A DNA stretch of 64,000 bases from assembly GCA_039881145.1 (NCBI GenBank), contig JAYKKI010000066.1, positions 11,361,001 to 11,425,000 on the forward strand, read 5' to 3'. The notes under the pieces were generated by a model. It made no database searches, had not been told where the DNA came from, and was given only the letters and a program-made list of their open reading frames with translations. The DNA comes from Druceiella hillmani (taxonomy: Eukaryota; Arthropoda; Insecta; Lepidoptera; Hepialidae). The translations under genes were made by a program, and so were the position numbers. Position 1 is the stretch's first letter. Each line of letters opens with the position of its first letter. Below, in pieces: positions 59,260-64,000 of the stretch.

Positions 59260-61075
59260 ATTTTCTTTAAAATGGTTTTTTATTAACACAAATTTCTTTC
59301 TTTGTAAATATAAGAGTAAAATATTTTTTCTCGCCAAGTGGAAACTTTTATTTCATTTATTAAAATGGTCAAATGAGTTCTTGTTTAGTTGTTCATAACC
59401 TCAAAAGTTTCACAATTTTTACCTAATAAGCATAAAGTTTAATCAATCCTTTAATTGAGATCCTAATTATAATGGGTAAATATGATATTAAAAAATTTAA
59501 TGCACTTCCCTACACATGTCATGTTAGGATTTTCTTAAAATTTGGTATCTTGCAATTTTTCATAAGTACCTAAAAATTTTGAATGATTTGATATGAAAGT
59601 TTTATAATCAAGCAAAAAAGGTGTACGTCCATCCCACACAACCGTACAATTTTTACGATTTTTGATCTTTATATAACGTACGTATAAGTAAAACTTCGTT
59701 TTTAAATAAATCTTGAATATCATGAATTTATTTTTGTAACAAGTTTCTTTAACCTATACCTATTCCCAAAAATTAAACACGAATTTCGAATTAAGTGCAT
59801 TACCTAACTCAAGCAATATATTTGAATGTAAGCAATTAAAATTCCTTTCTTTCATAAAAATAAAACTTTCTTTTTGATGAAGCCGAAGACGTGATTTGAT
59901 GGTAGATCTTTCGCCCGTCCTTGCAGAACTTTTTCGTTTTATAATTTATTTCTGTGGTAGAAAACCTTCGCAGGAAGGATTCAATTATTGTTATAAAAAT
60001 TTATTTTGGGAAAAAAAATAAATGATTCTGTGACTTTATCTAAAATTGACATGTAATTCATTAGAAATTATATTGCTTATTTCAAAATCCAATTTCTAAA
60101 TATTTTGTTAACTTTAAATAAGCGAACCTTTTGTGTTTTATTGTTTTATTAAGCAATTTTAATTTAATATTTGGTAACTTAAATACACTTTTTAATTAAT
60201 TAATATATTTACAAAGAGTCGTAATAATAATTTTTATTCCGTATTAATACAGTCAATCGTGGCAAATTATTTTGTAAATGGAGTAAAAGAAAAATATATC
60301 GAAAAACGAAAAAGGAGAAAAAATCTTATAAACGGACAATGTAAAACAATATAAATAATCATGGTTCATACCATCAACGAATCAGTCAGGAATAGATAAA
60401 AACAAATACCTGATTAGATCACAGATTTAAGAAAGGAGTACTAAACGAAGAAAAGATTTTTATATCGATTAAACTATTTACTAATATTAATATTATTTTT
60501 CACCGTATAAATATACTGACTAGGTAGTATTTTCACAGCGTGAAAGGATCATGAATATCTCGAAAGCTAAAATTTTCTAGTAACCTTATGGTAAGCATCT
60601 AGTAACTGCGTTTACCCATATTTTAAAATTTAGTAGTTTAAAATATAGAAGGGGAAAAACGGATTTGTGAATATATTCCACAATATCTCTAAAACTATCT
60701 CACAAAAAGTCCGCGAAGAATAGTTTCAATATCCTTATAGGAAAAATGCTCTATAAGGGTTTCATAATTTTGTAGGCCAAATTCTCACACGATATACGAA
60801 ATTGAAAAAAATTATGTTATTTCATTCGGCTCTTCTAAAATTTCTGTAAATTTTTTTCGGTTTGAAACCCAATTAGGATGCGTGTAGATTAATATGGTTT
60901 ATTACTATGAATATTTAAAATTTCTACGTCAAACAATTTCTGAAAAAAATTTGGGAACATTTTCAGCAATTCTGAAATAAAATTCTACAATAAATAGTTT
61001 CGGAGTCCTAGTAAATTGTATTTCAACTGCCGTCGTACACGATACAAAAATTTGAAAAAAAGAAATTTGTTGGTA
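59260..61075. other. Gene-free stretch
   Basis: AT-rich, no element recognised. Confidence 0.5.
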
Positions 61076-61079
61076 TCGT

Positions 61080-61360
61080 ACATCAAAAGCCAAAAAGAAA
61101 ACATTATAAGACCATTTTGTTGTCCGCCTGTCGGTCTGTTAAGACCCTTTTTGTCAGGAACGGGTGGAGGTATCAGGATGAAATTAATACGAAAACCTAA
61201 GGACTACAGTCCCTAGGGTCTGAATATCAAGCTTCTAAGTCAACGCAATAAAGAAGAACCCTAAAAATACGAACGATTATACCACATATTTTTGTAATCG
61301 CAAATAAATCAAAACTTATAGGGTACTTCCCGTTGTCTTAAAGGGCCAGTACAAATAAAA
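61080..61360 (+). mobile_element. Dispersed repeat, plus orientation (same family as 24.7 kb)
   Basis: It contains 'gtccgcctgtcggtctgtta', 'ggaggtatcaggatgaaatt', 'cttctaagtcaacgcaataa' and 'agggtacttcccgttg', in the order seen on the minus strand at 24735-25090. The twin hairpins of that copy are absent here. The family resembles a repeat widespread in insects. It has no coding capacity. Confidence 0.8.
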
Positions 61361-61364
61361 AAAT

Positions 61365-62200
61365 ACATAAATCGTAAATATGTTGTTACATCAGTGAAAA
61401 AAAATTTCTATTAAATATGTGTCTGTAAAGGATATAGATTTTTGTTCTAAAAATTAAAGTTCTGTAAATAGTTTAATAGGAATATTATTTACCAATAAAT
61501 TTTTATAAATTCGTAAACGTGAACGGAATCTTTGTAATGCAAGTTTCATTCGTGCTTGACAGGTTTTATTCTTATATTTTAATATGCTCTCTAAAATTAT
61601 ACCATAAATATTTTTGAACTTTCAACTGTGTTCTAAAATTTGTATTGGTCAATACTGTGGTAATTTCAAATTTCTGTATATATGCATTAAACGAATTGTG
61701 AGAAAAACAGTTGTGGGAGAAAGAAAAATGGACGAAGTGGAGTGTTCCTTTTTCATTTCTTGATACGGAATTCTAATAGATATAAGAGTATACTGAATTA
61801 ACAATTACGTGTGTTTCATTCAGTTTTCTAATCCCGCTTCAAAGTCAATATCAGTATCGCCTGTAATGACATTTTAAATATTTTCGTATTTCGAAATTTC
61901 TATTCAACTACGATATAATTGGATAGAAACATTTTAGTTTTTATTCGACCAAAAATAATCTAAAATATTAGAAAAGTACAATTCGGAAGTTTAAACCGTT
62001 GTTCGAATTAAATGTTTCCAACTCCCTAGCGAGTACTTCTTAACTGGAAAGTTTGTAAAGTTTCCTAAAAATTTCCCGAAATTTTGAATATAAAACAAAC
62101 TGCGCAGAAACGCTATGTGTTTTACGTGATCAAGTTAATACTGTAAATTTAGAGCGTTTTCAGAAAAAATGTATACTTTTTTACATTTCTTAGTTTAGGT
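61365..62200. other. Gene-free stretch
   Basis: AT-rich, no element recognised. Confidence 0.5.
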
Positions 62201-62204
62201 CAAC

Positions 62205-62620
62205 TGTAAAAACATTGAATATATTTGGGGTTAATTTTGTAGAAATTCATTATTGTACAATTAAATGAAACTACGTGATGTAGTATTATTTCTACTTTCT
62301 TTAAGTTCTTTACCACGACCGAGGTTTCGTTGTATTAAACATATGGTTATTTTCAATTCGCCAGCTGGCAATGTATTCATTATATCTTGTAGTAAAATAT
62401 CTTCCTGTTTGACCTATGTATACACTATTACAGTCGTTAGATTCAAGTATATAGGTACCATTCTTCTTAAGTTTATCTATTTTTTCTTTATTACATAATA
62501 CAACGAAACCTAGGTCGTGGTAAAGAACTTAAAGAGAGTAGAAATAATATTACATTACGTAGTTTCATTTAATTGTGAATAATGAATTTCGACAAAATTA
62601 ACGCCAAATATATTCACTAA
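62205..62620 (-). mobile_element. Penelope-like element remnant, copy G, with inverted arms and endonuclease piece
   Basis: This is the longest member of the foldback family. The left arm runs from about 62215 ('tgaatatatttggggttaat') through 'caattaaatgaaactacgtg' to 'ccacgaccgaggtttcgttg'. The right arm runs from 62500 ('caacgaaacctaggtcgtgg') to the outer 'gaataatgaatttcgacaaa' and 'cgccaaatatattcac'. Between the arms about 150 bases encode part of a GIY-YIG endonuclease on the minus strand. Penelope-like elements have a reverse transcriptase followed by such an endonuclease, and terminal repeats that can be direct or inverted. This layout ties the whole family to them. The reverse transcriptase is absent. 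Confidence 0.9.
62310..62492 (-). pseudogene. GIY-YIG endonuclease remnant of a Penelope-like element
   Basis: The minus-strand frame reads, in order, KIDKLKKNGTYIL (GTY in place of GIY), ESNDCNSVYIGQTGR (YIG motif followed by the usual QTGR), YFTTRYNEYIASW (the catalytic-type Arg and Glu) and IENNHMF, then TTKPRSW and a stop at 62312-62310. In intact Penelope proteins this domain closes the ORF and nicks target DNA. About 60 residues remain. Part of the segment between ASW and ENNH is deleted, and nothing upstream of the domain survives. The stop codon lies exactly after the GTGG of the ribozyme-like motif, so the coding end and the terminal repeat overlap. No start codon exists. Confidence 0.85.
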
Positions 62621-62624
62621 TAGT

Positions 62625-64000
62625 AATATATAACGTATGAAATTTATTTATAAAACCATTTCCTACTTCTATATTATACAAAGCTTTTATCAGCTTTGTC
62701 TCTGAAAGGAAACGTGTATTCAATATCTTAGACAAATATATTGCATTCTATATATCCGACTAAATTTGTAAAAGAAAAACGCAATTTTAGTGGTCCGTCA
62801 GATAATTGCAATTAAAATCTGGTCAAACTACATAAAAAGACAGCATATTTTGTTCACAAAGTTATGTCAGAATAAAAATGACACTTCTTAAAATTTATTT
62901 TATGATCAATCTAGGATATTTTATGATTAATCTAGGATACTCCAAGCCACTTACTGTCTTGTAGGTTATTCGAATGAGAGAATTAAAATGCAGAAAAAAA
63001 TTTCCTGTCTTTATATTTATTTCTTCTTTTCTATAGTCCTGTAATTAAAAGCTTTCATTATGGCACAATAAAAATTATTATTCATGTCAGCTGATCCATA
63101 AATTAAAAAAAACTTTTCAAGTACCTGTCGAGCCCTCTATGCAAGTATATCCACCATACTGAGGTTTTCATAAGCATTTAAGTGTACGTAGTATTTCTAA
63201 TATATTATTTATTGATAATAATTTTTCATAATGTAAGTACGCACCGATATATTTTAGCTATTTTTTCCTAAATAGTGGTACGATTTTTTTAATGTAATAT
63301 ATACGACCTTGCTTTTTAAGAAACCTATTTACGTTGAAAATATATTGACATATTTTTGTTAAAGAGTTATTAAAAATTCAATTTATACTTGGGAAACAAA
63401 AAATCTAGAAATCGATTTGTTCCTCCATAGCTACGCTACAAACTATTTACAGGTTTGTGGCAATATGAATAATCAATTCTATCGATACCTTTAATCCATA
63501 CCAGCTTGTAAGTTCTCAATAAAATTAGCTTCTTAATTAATAAATAAATTGTAATTCTCACTACCAGAAAAAACATTCTGTGGATATTACAATTTTATAT
63601 TTTTTTTAAACCCACACATTTTATTAAAAATTAACATGCTGTTTGAAATTTAAATTATAAATAACCCTATAAAATAATTATATGATTTTAGTTGAAATTA
63701 AAAATAGTATCACAGATAATAAATATTGTTATAATATAATGAACAATTTTAAGGGATGGGTTGGTAAGTAATCTAAAATTAAAAATATAAATTAAACTAT
63801 TTTTTGTGTTAATAAACTATTCGCGTTTCAAGTGGGTAAAAAACGACACAGATTACCTCTTGCTAATTAGTATCTGATTATGAAGTTGCCTAAATTAACT
63901 AAAGGGCTAAAAACACTTGCATATTTGATATATTTTGAAACAGTTAAATTAATAGTTATTTTAACAAATATTTGGATTGACTTTTGCTATATTATTCCCA
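62625..64000. other. Gene-free stretch
   Basis: AT-rich sequence to the window end, with no element recognised. A short duplication of 'ttttatgatnaatctaggat' occurs near 62900-62938. Confidence 0.5.

Overview
The window is strongly AT-rich, non-coding eukaryotic DNA. I found no intact protein-coding gene, no rRNA or tRNA gene and no CRISPR array. Most long open frames are by-products of TA/CA microsatellites or T-rich sequence. The transposon types, together with dispersed repeats whose heads read like 'CCCGCGRCTTCGYCCGCG' and whose tails read like 'AAATCCGTTRMGYCGTTT', are what one sees in insect genomes. A terrestrial arthropod, most likely an insect with a large repeat-rich genome, is my best guess. 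That is an inference from repeat style only.

Layout. About 0.16-5.66 kb is one copy of an old, collinear, direct segmental duplication; its partner is at about 54.24-56.87 kb and carries the same order of blocks at roughly half the length. From 6.8 to 9.7 kb lie copies of a dispersed repeat (full-length at 8.94-9.71 kb; another head at 35.54 kb). A 164-bp tandem array occupies about 15.5-16.5 kb. Long foldbacks lie at 19.74 and 21.29 kb, and a repeat with two adjacent perfect hairpins at 24.7-25.1 kb. At 33.0-35.8 kb there is a nest of dispersed repeat, candidate MITE, an 86-88 bp tandem array and an 18-bp array. The broken KRBA2/SCAND3-like integrase pseudogene at about 36.2-37.4 kb follows it. 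A second local duplication links 32.2-32.7 kb with 38.9-39.4 kb. An RTE-type LINE pseudogene lies on the minus strand at 51.2-52.25 kb.

The most interesting content is a family of at least eight foldback elements (10.56, 21.5, 38.0, 38.5, 41.2, 45.0, 59.1, 62.2 kb). Their arms end internally in a conserved motif that folds like a hammerhead ribozyme: CUGANGA, a five-pair helix II, GAAA, the palindromic ACCUAGGU as helix III, cleavage-site C, and CCAC/GUGG as helix I. The 62.2-kb copy still carries, between its inverted arms, a minus-strand frame with a GIY-YIG endonuclease signature. That frame stops exactly where the ribozyme-like motif ends. This identifies the family as internally deleted Penelope-like retroelements with inverted terminal repeats.

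Nothing here forms an operon or pathway. The features are layers of mobile-element decay, tandem expansion and segmental duplication in intergenic or intronic DNA.
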